Notes: generated by a model not told the origin, from the letters alone. A DNA stretch of 64,000 bases from Marinomonas communis (GCF_004363305.1 NZ_SNZA01000001.1:150902-214901), one strand, 5' to 3'; positions 53,308 to 63,663 are shown, counted from the first letter of the stretch. Numbers and translations: made by a program.

Positions 53308-54366
53308 TTAGTTATTGCCCCAATCACGTGGTAAGTAGCCGAATTTCTTCCATGAGCTGTGCTCTTTTTGGAATGCTTTCATGGAAGCGTAAATATCACC
53401 AAAAGCTTTATCGCTTGCTGAGCGGCGAGCCATTACTTTTTGCGTCGCTTCTTCAAACGCCATTAGGATTTCTGGTGAGTACTGGTGCAGTTGAACACCT
53501 TTCTCTTCAAAGTCAGATAACACAGCGCCTTGCATGGCTTCTGCTTTGGCGATAGACAAAGTGTTTGCGGCCATACAGGTGTTCTCAATCAGTGATTGAG
53601 TCTGCTTGTTTAGACCATTCCAGCTATCTAGATTGATGTATAAAAATTGGTTCGTACTAGGTTGGTGCCAGCCTGGCAGGTAGTAGTGTTTGGCCACTTG
53701 ATAGAATCCAAGTTGCTGATCCACGGTTGGGATCGAGAACTCAGTACCATCTAGGACGCCTGTTTCAAGCGCTTGATACAGTTCACCGCCAGGTAGAACC
53801 GTTACCGACATACCTAGTTCTGACATGATTTCACCACCCACACCAGCGGCACGGAACTTAAGCCCTTTCATGTCTTCAGGGGTATTAATTTCATTTCGGT
53901 ACCAGCCCGCTGCTTCTGGGCTGATTGTTCCACAGAGAATAGGGTAAACATTATGTGGTTTGAAAAGGTCTTTAAGCATTTCATTGCCGCCATGGAAATA
54001 CATCCATGCGGTGAATTCGCTAGACTCTAAGCCAAAGGGGGTTGCGCCAAATAGGGCAGAGGCTGGTACTTGTCCCCATTCATAACCCATCCAAGAATAG
54101 CCAGCGTCAATGGTACCGCTACTGACGTTTTCAAAAACGCCCAAGGCTGGAATGACGGTATTGGGCTCAAAGACTTGCAGTTTGACTCGACCGTCACTGG
54201 CATCACTTAGCATTTTAGAGACTTCTGGCATAGTGTCGCCAAGAGCCGTGAGAGTAGAAGAGAAGGACATCGGTACTTGCCAGCGAATCTTATCGAAGTC
54301 TGCATAAGTTGGAGCAGATAGGGCAAGCGCTGACGCGCATGACAGTGCGACAAGAGTTTTCTTCAT
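53308..54366 (-). CDS. dctP: TRAP transporter substrate-binding protein DctP
   Basis: This 352-residue protein has a signal peptide (KKTLVALSCASALALSAPTYA). DctP features include WQVPMSFSST, the carboxylate-binding Arg in GLKFRAAGVGGE, and the GGELYQALETGVLDGTEF stretch. It is first in the TRAP/dehydrogenase operon. A sigma-54-like promoter and three upstream dyads precede it. Confidence 0.9.
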   Translation of the reverse strand: MKKTLVALSCASALALSAPTYADFDKIRWQVPMSFSSTLTALGDTMPEVSKMLSDASDGRVKLQVFEPNTVIPALGVFENVSSGTIDAGYSWMGYEWGQVPASALFGATPFGLESSEFTAWMYFHGGNEMLKDLFKPHNVYPILCGTISPEAAGWYRNEINTPEDMKGLKFRAAGVGGEIMSELGMSVTVLPGGELYQALETGVLDGTEFSIPTVDQQLGFYQVAKHYYLPGWHQPSTNQFLYINLDSWNGLNKQTQSLIENTCMAANTLSIAKAEAMQGAVLSDFEEKGVQLHQYSPEILMAFEEATQKVMARRSASDKAFGDIYASMKAFQKEHSSWKKFGYLPRDWGNN

Positions 54367-54446
54367 AATGAGATCCTGTAGTTATTGTTGTTTTAGTGCC
54401 TGAATGCATTCCAATGCAGAGGCAATTATCTAGCGGAAGTTTCTAT

Positions 54447-54463
54447 ATCAATAAAGATGCCAA
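54447..54463 (-). promoter_or_regulatory. Sigma-54-like promoter of the dctPQM-bdhA operon
   Basis: On the minus strand TTGGCATCTTTATTGAT has the -24 TTGGCA and a -12 TTGA in place of TTGC, with GG-N10-GA spacing. It lies about 80 bases before dctP and just downstream of enhancer-like sites. Confidence 0.55.
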
Positions 54464-54536
54464 TTGGTAAAAATCATTTAAAAACAATTGCTTATGGTTT
54501 TTATGGTGTTTGGTTTAGATTTTTTTCACAGATATA

Positions 54537-54627
54537 GTCCGAGAAATCGAACGCTTTGTGATGGTTTGTTAATCAAAAATGATAATTGAGGTGTCCGAAT
54601 AATCGGACGGCGTTCGATTATTCGGAC
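54537..54627. promoter_or_regulatory. Three enhancer-like dyads for the sigma-54 activator
   Basis: GTCCGAGAAATCGAAC (54537-54552), GTCCGAATAATCGGAC (54593-54608) and GTTCGATTATTCGGAC (54612-54627) share GTYCGA-N4-TCGRAC. The last two form a 17-bp inverted repeat with one mismatch. They lie 75-180 bases upstream of the sigma-54-like promoter. Confidence 0.7.
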
Positions 54628-54642
54628 AAAATGCATGATATT

Positions 54643-56073
54643 TTAGGCTATCTGATGCTTGCTCAGCTTTTCATAGAGGGTGGATTTGCTAATGCCTAAC
54701 TGTTTTGCTGCCAGTGTTCTGTTGCCAAACGCTTGACTAAGTGCTTGTTTGATAGCTGTTTTTTCAGCCCGATCCATTTGTTCTTTGAGAGTACCTGTTG
54801 TTGTGTAGACTGATGTTGTCGCGCTTTCGTTACTTTGTTCAACGGACGTTTCTAACTGGGTATGATTACGAACATTCGAAGGTAACAGTGACAAGGGGAT
54901 CTTACGATCTTGTGCCGTGAAAAATGCTGCTTCCATGATATTTTCTAGCTCACGTATGTTACCAGGCCAATGGTATTCCAGTAGTGCGGTCATTGCCTGC
55001 GCTGTTAGCTTAGGGGCGCGACGGCCAGTTCGACGTGACAAGGCTTGTAAGAAGTGCTCAGCCAGCTTGGCAATGTCTTCTTGTCTTTCACGAAGTGGTG
55101 GCAGTGAGACATTGACGACATTAATGCGGTAATAAAGGTCTTCGCGAAATTTCCCTTCTTTGATCAGAGTCTCTAAAGGGCGATGCGTAGCGGTAATCAA
55201 GCGGATATTGACGGGACTGGGTGATGTGCTGCCCACAGCCTCAACTTCTCGCTCTTGAAGAACGCGCAGTAACTTCGCCTGCATAGATAAGGGCAAGTCG
55301 CCAATCTCGTCCAAGAACAAGGTGCCACCATGGGCCAACTGAAACTTACCGGCTTTACCGCCTTTTTTGGCCCCAGTAAACGCGCCTTCTTCATAGCCGA
55401 ACAGTTCACTTTCTAAAAGATTCTCAGGAATAGCAGCGCAGTTTACTTTAATAAACGGTGCATCGGCTCGCTCTGAAAGTTGGTGAATGGCATGAGCATA
55501 AAGCTCTTTCCCTGTCCCTGACTCACCTCTTAATAGGACGGTGACATCGCCCGATGCGACTTGCGTAATGGTTTGATTCAGCTCTTTAATGGCTTTGCTG
55601 TCGCCGACGATATCGGCTAAGCGATAATGACTGCTGGTAGGTAATTCTGGGGTGTTTTTGTCTTGTGCGCGAAATTCATGCTCTGCAAGTAGGGCTTTAA
55701 TATGGCTGTTAATTCGCTTCCACTCATAGGTATCGTGGAAAATAACCGTACCCACAGCACCGATGACTTTGCCTTGATCCGTAATCGGAAAGCGGCTGGC
55801 GATCATATTGCTACCGCGAATTTTCTGGATGGATAAGCGCTCGGCTACACCTTTTTCAATGGTGATATGCATTCGTGTGTTTTCGATGACATCAGTGACT
55901 TTCTTGCCTTTTACATCATCCGCATTAACCCCTAAAAAGCGTGCGTATGGACGGTTCAAGAAGAAGATCCGCGCGTTGTGGTCCACCACGACCACCCATT
56001 CTTCAAGGGCATCTAAAATGGTGCGATAGGTATCCGCCGCTTGGCGTAGTTTCGATGTCGATGATGTTTTCAT
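54643..56073 (-). CDS. PAS-type sigma-54 enhancer-binding protein
   Basis: This 476-residue protein has an N-terminal PAS domain (about residues 15-120), a central AAA+ domain (Walker [15 protein letters not shown] loop, Walker [13 protein letters not shown], Arg finger region [11 protein letters not shown]) and a C-terminal Fis-type HTH ([20 protein letters not shown]). It drives RNA polymerase-sigma54 open complexes. Its gene overlaps the LysR stop by four bases. The dyads just downstream of its stop point to dctPQM-bdhA as the target. Confidence 0.92.
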   Translation of the reverse strand: MKTSSTSKLRQAADTYRTILDALEEWVVVVDHNARIFFLNRPYARFLGVNADDVKGKKVTDVIENTRMHITIEKGVAERLSIQKIRGSNMIASRFPITDQGKVIGAVGTVIFHDTYEWKRINSHIKALLAEHEFRAQDKNTPELPTSSHYRLADIVGDSKAIKELNQTITQVASGDVTVLLRGESGTGKELYAHAIHQLSERADAPFIKVNCAAIPENLLESELFGYEEGAFTGAKKGGKAGKFQLAHGGTLFLDEIGDLPLSMQAKLLRVLQEREVEAVGSTSPSPVNIRLITATHRPLETLIKEGKFREDLYYRINVVNVSLPPLRERQEDIAKLAEHFLQALSRRTGRRAPKLTAQAMTALLEYHWPGNIRELENIMEAAFFTAQDRKIPLSLLPSNVRNHTQLETSVEQSNESATTSVYTTTGTLKEQMDRAEKTAIKQALSQAFGNRTLAAKQLGISKSTLYEKLSKHQIA

Positions 56074-56981
56074 GAGTCTGACTCACTTTGTTTAATCGGT
56101 TGAGCAAAGGCATCCATTAAGGTGTCGAGCATAGCGGCTGCGGCTATAGATAACATGGATCGTGGCTTACAAATGACGCCGACCGTCCTTTCTATAGAAG
56201 GGGAGGTAATGGTTCGTTCAACCACGTTCTGTTCGCGAATTTGTTGTCGGCAGGTGGCTGGAACCACCGCCACCCCCATGCCTTCACTGACCATGCGAAT
56301 CACAGTAGTTAATTGGTGAGCATCAAAGGCAACGGTCAAATCAATATTGGCGTCCTTGAGCGTATTTTCTATCATCTTTCGGACACTGGAGGGGCGCTGT
56401 AGGGTGATGAAATTGTGTTGTAACAAAGTCGTCCAAGTGACTTCTTGTTGGGATGCTAGTGGATGTTGTTTCGGTAGAATGGCAATAAATTCATCGTTAT
56501 ACAGAGGATAAAACGTCAGACCTTCCGAATGTTGAGGCTCAAAGGTGACACCCAGTTCAACACTGTTGTTGGCAACTCGTTCTACCACGATATCAGAGAG
56601 CACATCGTCTATGGCAACTTGAATATTTGGAAAGCGCTGATGGTATTGTTGAATCGCTTTAGGGAGCAATGATCCAGCGAATGAAGGCATGGCTGCAATA
56701 GAGATCTTCCCCAGTTGCAGAGCGAAGCGTTGCTTCATTTCGTCTTCCGCATCTTGCCACTGTGCTAACAAACGTTTGGCAATCGGAACGAGGGCATCCC
56801 CTTCGGGCGTTAGCGCAATGGTTCGAGTCGTACGGGTTAGCAGTTTCCCGCCCAAAGCTTCTTCAAGCCCTTTGATAGCAAGGCTTAGGGCCGGTTGAGA
56901 TAAGTGCAGTTGATTAGCGGCTTGAGCAAAGCTTAACGACTCTGCGACGGACAAAAAGGCCTTCACTTGCTTGATATTCAT
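56070..56981 (-). CDS. LysR-family regulator of the acetoacetate genes
   Basis: This 303-residue protein has an N-terminal HTH ([25 protein letters not shown]) and a C-terminal effector domain. It is co-transcribed with the enhancer-binding protein (ATGA overlap) and divergent from the CoA-transferase operon, with 119 bases between them that include the palindrome AAAATTAATTAATTTT. It probably regulates the latter. Confidence 0.87.
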   Translation of the reverse strand: MNIKQVKAFLSVAESLSFAQAANQLHLSQPALSLAIKGLEEALGGKLLTRTTRTIALTPEGDALVPIAKRLLAQWQDAEDEMKQRFALQLGKISIAAMPSFAGSLLPKAIQQYHQRFPNIQVAIDDVLSDIVVERVANNSVELGVTFEPQHSEGLTFYPLYNDEFIAILPKQHPLASQQEVTWTTLLQHNFITLQRPSSVRKMIENTLKDANIDLTVAFDAHQLTTVIRMVSEGMGVAVVPATCRQQIREQNVVERTITSPSIERTVGVICKPRSMLSIAAAAMLDTLMDAFAQPIKQSESDS

Positions 56982-57100
56982 TTGTTTTTCTTATTAATAA
57001 ATATGAAAAATAAAATTAATTAATTTTTACCAATAAGTCAAACTGTTTGCCATACATCCCAGACAGCATTAATCACACAATAATAATTAGGAGTGGCGTG

Positions 57101-57799
57101 ATGGCGGGTTTTGACAAAGTAGTCGTATCCTACGAAGAGGCCATGTCAGGTCTAGAAGATGGTATGACCATCATTGCCGGTGGCTTTGGCCTCTGTGGCA
57201 TTCCAGAAAATCTCATCGCAGAAATCAAGCGCCGCCAAACCAAGGGCCTCACCGTTGTGTCGAACAACTGTGGTGTCGACGGTTTTGGTTTAGGCATCTT
57301 ATTAGAAGATAAGCAGATCAAGAAAATGATTGCCTCTTATGTGGGCGAGAACGCATTGTTCGAGCAGCAACTGCTGAACGGTGAGTTGGAAGTTGATCTC
57401 ACCCCTCAAGGCACCTTAGCGGAAAAGATGCGTGCAGGTGGGGCTGGTATCCCTGCTTTTTACACGGCTACAGGTGTTGGTACACCCGTCGCCGAAGGCA
57501 AAGAAACACGCAGCTTTCATGATCGAGAATACCTTTTAGAAGAGTCCATTACCGGAGACTTTGCCATCGTGAAGGGCTGGAAAGCCGACCGCTTTGGCAA
57601 CGTGATCTACCGTCATACAGCTCAAAACTTTAATCCGCTGGCTGCAACAGCAGGCAAAATCACCGTGGTTGAAGTTGAAGAGATCGTCGAAGTGGGCGAA
57701 CTTGAGCCGTCTCAAATCCACACACCAGGTATTTATGTGGATCGTGTCATCCAAGGCTCATTTGAGAAACGCATTGAAAAAGTCACCGTTCGTTCTTAA
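57101..57799 (+). CDS. scoA: 3-oxoacid CoA-transferase subunit A
   Basis: This 232-residue protein carries the CoA-binding start [13 protein letters not shown] and the ScoA-type GRHDREYL-like [13 protein letters not shown]. With subunit B it activates acetoacetate using succinyl-CoA or acetyl-CoA. The start ATG 57101 follows AGGAG; a longer frame to 57047 lacks an RBS. It is first in the operon. Confidence 0.9.
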   Translation: MAGFDKVVVSYEEAMSGLEDGMTIIAGGFGLCGIPENLIAEIKRRQTKGLTVVSNNCGVDGFGLGILLEDKQIKKMIASYVGENALFEQQLLNGELEVDLTPQGTLAEKMRAGGAGIPAFYTATGVGTPVAEGKETRSFHDREYLLEESITGDFAIVKGWKADRFGNVIYRHTAQNFNPLAATAGKITVVEVEEIVEVGELEPSQIHTPGIYVDRVIQGSFEKRIEKVTVRS

Positions 57800-57835
57800 C
57801 GGTTTCTCCTAATCCAACAATAATAAGAGGTTGCT

Positions 57836-58495
57836 ATGGCTCTTTCACGAGAACAAATGGCACAGCGCGTGGCACAAGAACTGCGCGACGGGTTTTACGT
57901 AAATTTGGGTATCGGCATTCCAACCTTAGTGGCGAACTACGTCCCTGAAGGTATGGATGTCATGTTGCAGTCAGAAAATGGTTTGCTAGGCATGGGAGCG
58001 TTCCCGACAGAAGAAACCTTAGACGCTGACATGATCAATGCAGGCAAACAAACGGTTACCGCAGTCGCTGGCGCATCCATTTTCTCATCCGCAGAATCCT
58101 TTGCCATGATTCGCGGTGGTCACGTGGACTTAACCGTGTTGGGGGCTTTTGAAGTGGATGTAAATGGAAACATCGCTTCATGGATGATCCCTAATAAACT
58201 GGTAAAAGGAATGGGCGGCGCCATGGATCTTGTGGCTGGCGCAGACAACATCATTGTCACCATGACACATGCTTCTAAAAGTGGCGAATCAAAGCTGCTA
58301 TCTAACTGCTCTTTACCATTGACGGGTAAAGGCTGCATCAAGAAAGTCTTAACCGATCTGGCTTGGTTAGAAATCGAAAATGGTTGCTTCGTTCTTAAAG
58401 AACGTGCGCCAGGGGTTTCTATTGAAGAGATCAAAGAGAAAACGGCCGGTGAGTTGATCGTTCCTGATCATGTGCCGGAAATGACGTTCGCATAA
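57836..58495 (+). CDS. scoB: 3-oxoacid CoA-transferase subunit B
   Basis: This 219-residue protein contains the catalytic Glu in QSENGLLGMG, with GIGIPTLVANYVP typical of the beta subunit. It works with scoA, 36 bases upstream. Product acetoacetyl-CoA goes to the thiolase that follows. Confidence 0.92.
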   Translation: MALSREQMAQRVAQELRDGFYVNLGIGIPTLVANYVPEGMDVMLQSENGLLGMGAFPTEETLDADMINAGKQTVTAVAGASIFSSAESFAMIRGGHVDLTVLGAFEVDVNGNIASWMIPNKLVKGMGGAMDLVAGADNIIVTMTHASKSGESKLLSNCSLPLTGKGCIKKVLTDLAWLEIENGCFVLKERAPGVSIEEIKEKTAGELIVPDHVPEMTFA

Positions 58496-58577
58496 GGCTT
58501 GAAATCTCGTTTGGTACGGGAGACATTCACGGCTTTATTTTTCTTATGATCATGGTTTAAGACAAGAGGAATACATT

Positions 58578-59759
58578 ATGAAAGCGGTAATCGTGGCAGC
58601 AGGACGAAGTGCAATCGGGGCATACCAAGGGGCGCTATCACCACTCAGTGCGGTAGACATTGGCACTCAAGTATTACAAGGATTATTAGACAAGCAGCCT
58701 TCGTTAGCAGAACACATTGATGAGGTGATACTTGGTCAAGTGTTAACCGCAGGCTGTGGCCAAAACCCTGCACGTCAAACGACTTTAAACGCTGGACTTG
58801 GCAATCATGTTTCAGCGATGACCATCAATATGGTCTGTGGTTCAGGCTTGAAAGCCGTTCAGCTCGCGGCTCAAGCCGTTCTGAATGGTGATGCCAAAGT
58901 AGTGGTAGCAGGTGGACAAGAAAGCATGAGCCAAGCGCCTCATGTATTGCCACAAAGTCGCACGGGCAAAAAAATGGGCCATTGGTCAATGCTGGATACG
59001 ATGATCACTGATGGCTTATGGGATGCGTTCCACGATTACCATATGGGACAGACTGCGGAGAACATTGCAGATCAATGGCAAATCAGCCGTGCTCAACAAG
59101 ATGACTTCGCAGCAGCTTCACAGCAAAAAGCGGCCAAGGCACAAGAAGCAGGGCGTTTTCAGGATGAGATCATCCCTATCACCATTCCACAGCGTAAGAG
59201 CTCACCCATCGTTGTGGCAGAAGATGAGCAGATTCGTCCTTACACCACGGCTGAGTCTCTCGCGAAATTGCGTCCAGCCTTTACTAAAGAAGGCAGTGTT
59301 ACTGCGGGCAATGCCTCCACTTTAAACGATGGCGCTGCCATGGTTGTGGTGACCACAGATGCAGAAGCGAAGCGCCTAGGCCTGCCTGTGCTAGCCACCA
59401 TTGAATCGTCTGCAACCTCGGGTGTAGATCCGAAAATCATGGGAACAGGCCCGATTACTGCCACCCAAAAAGCGATGCAAAAAGCCCAGTGGCAGGTTGC
59501 GGATTTAGATTTGGTTGAAGCTAACGAAGCCTTCGCTGTGCAAGCACTGTGCGTGGGGCAAGAGCTTGGGCTCAACCCTGAACGAGTCAACGTCAATGGC
59601 GGTGCGATTGCCTTAGGCCATCCGATCGGTGCCTCTGGATGCCGTGTATTGGTGTCACTTATTCATGAAATGCAAAAACAAAAAGCTGAAAAAGGATTGG
59701 CGACTTTGTGTATCGGCGGAGGCATGGGCGTTGCCATGTTGATCAGTCAATCACACTGA
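58578..59759 (+). CDS. atoB: Acetyl-CoA acetyltransferase (thiolase)
   Basis: This 393-residue thiolase has all catalytic residues: nucleophile Cys in NMVCGSGLKAV, His in GGAIALGHPIGASGCR and the second Cys in LCIGGGMGVAM. It cleaves acetoacetyl-CoA to two acetyl-CoA. The RBS AGAGGAATAC precedes the ATG. Confidence 0.93.
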   Translation: MKAVIVAAGRSAIGAYQGALSPLSAVDIGTQVLQGLLDKQPSLAEHIDEVILGQVLTAGCGQNPARQTTLNAGLGNHVSAMTINMVCGSGLKAVQLAAQAVLNGDAKVVVAGGQESMSQAPHVLPQSRTGKKMGHWSMLDTMITDGLWDAFHDYHMGQTAENIADQWQISRAQQDDFAAASQQKAAKAQEAGRFQDEIIPITIPQRKSSPIVVAEDEQIRPYTTAESLAKLRPAFTKEGSVTAGNASTLNDGAAMVVVTTDAEAKRLGLPVLATIESSATSGVDPKIMGTGPITATQKAMQKAQWQVADLDLVEANEAFAVQALCVGQELGLNPERVNVNGGAIALGHPIGASGCRVLVSLIHEMQKQKAEKGLATLCIGGGMGVAMLISQSH

Positions 59760-59835
59760 GTTCGTTCAGTAAAAGCAAGTGGTAAAAATAGGGCCACAAG
59801 CCCTACCTAAAATAACTATAAAATCGGGAAAACAT

Positions 59836-61212
59836 ATGTCTCATTCAATGACTCAGAAAACCGCTTTACAACGGATAAGCTACTTCTTCGTAACGCTATT
59901 ACAACGTTACTTACCGGATCCATTCATTTTTGCGATTGTCCTAACACTAGTGGTGTTCGCATTGGTGATGCCCAGTACTGGGCAAGGCCCTGTTCAAGTG
60001 GTTGAAGCTTGGGCAGGTGGCTTTTGGAAGCTGCTCAGTTTCTCCATGCAAATGGCCATGGTTGTAGTGACAGGTCATGCCATGGCCAGTGCGCCTGCGT
60101 TCAAACGTAAACTTGCCATTATGGCAGGCATTGCCAAAACACCAGGCCAAGCCATCGTATTGGTGACAGTTGTCAGTGCCATTGCCTGCTGGGTCAACTG
60201 GGGCTTTGGCTTAGTTGTTGGTGCCATTTTTGCTCGTGAACTTGCCGCTAAAATACGCGGAGTGGATTACCGTCTATTAATCGCCTCTGCTTACAGTGGT
60301 TTCTTGTTTTGGCACGCGGGTTTGTCTGGCTCGATCCCATTGGCAATCGCAGGTGGTGCGAACATTGAGACTGTAACGAATGGTGCAGTGACCGCAGCGA
60401 TCCCCACGTCGGAGACGATTTTTTCACCGATGAACATCACTATATTGTTGGTGATGCTGGTGACCATTCCCCTATTAAATCGCTTAATGCATCCAGCGCC
60501 GCAAGATACGATCGAATTCGATACCTCAGAATTATTAGAGTCGAATGCCGCTGAGTCGATCGATAAAGCGTCCATGACACCTGCAGAACGCATGGAAAAT
60601 AGCCGTGTGCTTTCTGGTTTAATCGGTCTAATGGGCTACGTATTTGTCGTGTACTACTTTGTTCAGAACGGCTTTGCACTGAATCTTAATATCGTGAACT
60701 TCACCTTTTTGTTCACCGCCATCTTGTTACACGGCACACCGAAAAGCTTACTAAACGCTGTATCCGATGGCGCGAAAAACTGCTCAGGTATCTTACTTCA
60801 ATTCCCGTTCTATGCAGGGATTATGGGGATGATGACAGCAGTGGGTAGCTCTGGTGACAGCTTGGCAAGTCTTATTTCTCAAGGCTTTGTGGCGATTTCC
60901 AATGAAACCACTTTCCCACTATTTACCTTCCTAAGTGCTGGCATAGTGAACTTCTTTGTACCATCGGGTGGCGGACAATGGGCAGTGCAAGCTCCGGTCA
61001 TGATGCCGGCTGGCGCTGAGTTGGGTGTGGACGCTGCGAAAACCGCCATGGCAATCGCATGGGGGGATGCTTGGACCAACATGATCCAACCTTTCTGGGC
61101 ACTACCTGCCTTGGCTATCGCAGGGCTTGGAGCAAAAGATGTGATGGGGTACTGCCTACTTGCTCTACTTGGTTCAGGCGTCATCATCGGTCTAGGTTTA
61201 ATGATTTTCTAA
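59836..61212 (+). CDS. atoE: Short-chain fatty acid permease AtoE
   Basis: This 458-residue membrane protein has about ten to twelve helices and matches the AtoE family: FVTLLQRYLPDPFIFAIVLT near the start, NFFVPSGGGQWAVQAPVMMPA and WGDAWTNMIQPFWALPALAIAGL. It imports acetoacetate or short-chain fatty acids. The start ATG 59836 omits 19 unlikely upstream residues. A terminator follows. Confidence 0.9.
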   Translation: MSHSMTQKTALQRISYFFVTLLQRYLPDPFIFAIVLTLVVFALVMPSTGQGPVQVVEAWAGGFWKLLSFSMQMAMVVVTGHAMASAPAFKRKLAIMAGIAKTPGQAIVLVTVVSAIACWVNWGFGLVVGAIFARELAAKIRGVDYRLLIASAYSGFLFWHAGLSGSIPLAIAGGANIETVTNGAVTAAIPTSETIFSPMNITILLVMLVTIPLLNRLMHPAPQDTIEFDTSELLESNAAESIDKASMTPAERMENSRVLSGLIGLMGYVFVVYYFVQNGFALNLNIVNFTFLFTAILLHGTPKSLLNAVSDGAKNCSGILLQFPFYAGIMGMMTAVGSSGDSLASLISQGFVAISNETTFPLFTFLSAGIVNFFVPSGGGQWAVQAPVMMPAGAELGVDAAKTAMAIAWGDAWTNMIQPFWALPALAIAGLGAKDVMGYCLLALLGSGVIIGLGLMIF

Positions 61213-61242
61213 CGAAGTTATTCCGCTCCTTCGTTAAGCAAG

Positions 61243-61267
61243 CGCCCGAGAAATCGGGCGTTTTTTT
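61243..61267 (+). terminator. Terminator after atoE
   Basis: The stem CGCCCGA/TCGGGCG has loop GAAA and seven T. It closes the sco/ato operon and abuts the convergent isomerase stop. Confidence 0.88.
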
Positions 61268-62099
61268 ATGAGCTGACTTCCTGCCAGATCTCTTCCGCCA
61301 TCTGCTTGAGGCGCAATGAGTCTTGCCAGCGATCGTTGATATCGTGGCCGTCTGCTCCGGTGATGGCGTAGGGACGTGTGCCCAGTTCACAGGTAAAGGA
61401 CAGAGTGTCATTCTTGTTCGCACGTTCAAGCCAGTTTTGAAAGCCCCAACGCCACAGGGAGCGAAACGCCTCAACCCATACTTGGTGCTGTGGGAAGCCA
61501 AGCGGGATTTGCACTTGCTCGCGGCTGGCAACACGACCATGGTAGGCATGACAATGACGCATGATGTGTTGCAGTTGCTTGATTTCCTCATCGGCACCTT
61601 CATCAAAGGGGATTTCATGGCCGACCACATAATGGGAGAGATCCCCGAGCAGCTGTAAATTTGGCAGTTCTTTCAGGATCTCTAGGGTAAACAGCAGATC
61701 ATTGGTTAAGCGGTAACGGTGGGTTTCAATATAAACTGGCACATCAATTTGCTCCACTAACCGTTGCCAGCCTTCTAGTAATGCCATTGCTTGTTTGAGG
61801 TCATGGGTGCGCACATTCGGTTGAATGGTCACATGGTGGGGACGAAATTCTGCCGCCAGCTCCAGCGTGGGTTGTAACGCGTCCACACTGGTAGGGAAAC
61901 ATTGCCCCTCCATCGTTAGCCCATGGGCTTTTAATTCTCGTATCAGTGGCAGTACCTGCTGTCGTTGCATCATATGATCTGTGACACCCTGAAAGCCGTG
62001 CGCTTTAATCTGTGCAATGGCGTCAGGCATAGGCAGTGTTTCACTGTTGGGCAGGATATTTTCCATTGCCCACATGGACTGCAATATTACTAAACTCAT
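61266..62099 (-). CDS. TIM-barrel sugar phosphate isomerase/epimerase-like protein
   Basis: This 277-residue protein is of the xylose-isomerase-like AP-endonuclease 2 superfamily. The metal-binding Glu/His/Asp pattern is suggested by PVYIETHRYRLTND, LLGDLSHYVVGHE and HCHAYHGR. It starts at ATG 62099, which overlaps the reductase stop by four bases and has AAGGAG upstream; a GTG two codons earlier is possible. It is last in the oxygenase operon. MocC of rhizopine catabolism is in the same superfamily; the substrate is unknown. Confidence 0.8.
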   Translation of the reverse strand: MSLVILQSMWAMENILPNSETLPMPDAIAQIKAHGFQGVTDHMMQRQQVLPLIRELKAHGLTMEGQCFPTSVDALQPTLELAAEFRPHHVTIQPNVRTHDLKQAMALLEGWQRLVEQIDVPVYIETHRYRLTNDLLFTLEILKELPNLQLLGDLSHYVVGHEIPFDEGADEEIKQLQHIMRHCHAYHGRVASREQVQIPLGFPQHQVWVEAFRSLWRWGFQNWLERANKNDTLSFTCELGTRPYAITGADGHDINDRWQDSLRLKQMAEEIWQEVSS

Positions 62100-63349
62100 G
62101 CGCACTCCTTAGCTCGCTTTAATAAGCTTTTAAGTGGCACGTTTACATCCCCCAAAGTGGTGATATCGACTGTGCTGTTTTGGTTAATAAGGCGCTCGAT
62201 GACCTTAATATCCTTGGCGACACTGTTGCCTGGTCCAATAGCGCAAGCGCATAAAATTTGCTGTTGTTCATTGAGTTCCACATAAAGGCGTGTTCGCTCA
62301 TCGTAACGTCGCTCTAGCCTAGTTACCGGATTGATCGACAAACCAACAGATTGCAGTCCTAAATCGTATTGATCGGACCAGAACCAAGGGGCTTGCTCAT
62401 ATTGAGCCCTATGACCGAGCATATTGAGCGCAGCGATTTCCGCTTGCTCCTGCGCACAACGCCAGGATTCCAGTCGCACTTGAGTGCCATAACGGGAGAG
62501 GGGAAAGTTACAGACATCGCCAGCAGCATAGATATCAGGGTGGGAGGTTTTCATCGCGGCAGTCACTTTAATGCCATTTTCAAGGGCCAAGCCAGCTTGG
62601 TTGGCTAAGTGAATATTTGGCTCTGCACCAATGCCCACCACAAGCCAGTCGGCGGTAAGGCGGGTTTGTCCAACAAGATCGACTTCAACCACATGATCGA
62701 GTCGAATATCCTCAATCTGACAGTTTAAGCGGATATCAACACCCTGATCGGCATGGGCCTGTGCCAACACCTCTGCGATAGGGGCAGGCACGGCACGTTG
62801 TAGAATACGTGCTTGAGACTCAAGCACGGTCACCTTTAAGCCTTTACTGCGAAGACTGGCCGCAAGCTCCAAACCAATAAACCCTGCACCGACCAAGACC
62901 ACATGTTGCCCCGCTAAGGCGTGGGCACGAATACGCTGACAATCAGCAGCGCTTCGCAATGAAAACAGTAAAGGGTGTGAATCCAAGCCTTTTTGTTGCA
63001 GCAAAGGCAATGCCCGTGCTTTGGCGCCAGTGGCGATGAGCAGTTTGTCAAAAGCCAGATATTGCCCATTGGATAGATGAACTTGCTTAGACGCAGGCAA
63101 TAACTCGTCCACATAGGTGTCACTATGATAGTGAATCGACAACTGCGTTAACTCTTCTTCAGAGATAATGAGCTGGCGCGTAAACGCTTCGTCCAATAAG
63201 GCACTTTTGGAAAGGGGCGGGCGTTCATAAGGCAGGCCATTCTCGCGCTCAAACAGATGAATCTCGATGTCTGGGCTATGCTGACGCAGGGTGCGAGCGG
63301 CCCTTACGCCCGCTTCGCCTGCGCCAATGATCACCATTGTCTGACTCAT
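62096..63349 (-). CDS. FAD-dependent ferredoxin reductase
   Basis: This 417-residue protein has an N-terminal FAD-binding motif (MVIIGAGEAGVRAARTLR), an NAD-binding motif (VVLVGAGFIGLELAASL) and the family's second FAD motif with DIYAAGDVCNFP. It is typical of class I ferredoxin/rubredoxin reductases that serve Rieske ferredoxins. It overlaps the mocE-like gene by four bases. Its job is to pass electrons from NADH to the ferredoxin and then to the desaturase-like oxygenase. Confidence 0.9.
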   Translation of the reverse strand: MSQTMVIIGAGEAGVRAARTLRQHSPDIEIHLFERENGLPYERPPLSKSALLDEAFTRQLIISEEELTQLSIHYHSDTYVDELLPASKQVHLSNGQYLAFDKLLIATGAKARALPLLQQKGLDSHPLLFSLRSAADCQRIRAHALAGQHVVLVGAGFIGLELAASLRSKGLKVTVLESQARILQRAVPAPIAEVLAQAHADQGVDIRLNCQIEDIRLDHVVEVDLVGQTRLTADWLVVGIGAEPNIHLANQAGLALENGIKVTAAMKTSHPDIYAAGDVCNFPLSRYGTQVRLESWRCAQEQAEIAALNMLGHRAQYEQAPWFWSDQYDLGLQSVGLSINPVTRLERRYDERTRLYVELNEQQQILCACAIGPGNSVAKDIKVIERLINQNSTVDITTLGDVNVPLKSLLKRAKECA

Positions 63350-63663
63350 GGCGCTACCTCAATGTAGATGGTGTCGTTTTCTATTTTGGTCGCGAAGGTT
63401 TTTAAATGCTCGCATACTGGCGCACCTTGGGCTTGGCCATTTTTATAGTTAAAGCGGCCATTGTGTTTCGGGCATTCAATGATGTCATCCATCACTAAGC
63501 CATCGGCAAGGTGAATGCGTTCATGGGTGCACAGTCCGCTGGTGGCAAATACATCCCCTTCGGGACAACGGTAAATGGCGTAGGTGTGACCTGCGTGATC
63601 AAACGGCACCACATCTTCTTCGTCAATTTCATCTAGGGCGCAAACTTCGATCCAATTCGACAT
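63346..63663 (-). CDS. Rieske [2Fe-2S] ferredoxin, MocE-like
   Basis: This 105-residue Rieske ferredoxin has both cluster motifs: CTHERIHL (Cys-x-His) and CPKHNGRF (Cys-x2-His). It resembles MocE-type ferredoxins that feed membrane di-iron oxygenases. It lies between a desaturase-family gene and a reductase gene in one operon. Confidence 0.9.
   Translation of the reverse strand: MSNWIEVCALDEIDEEDVVPFDHAGHTYAIYRCPEGDVFATSGLCTHERIHLADGLVMDDIIECPKHNGRFNYKNGQAQGAPVCEHLKTFATKIENDTIYIEVAP

Noticed and set aside
59240..59596. Long open frame opposite the thiolase gene
   Set aside because: Antisense to a well-supported conserved gene; its residues show no family features.
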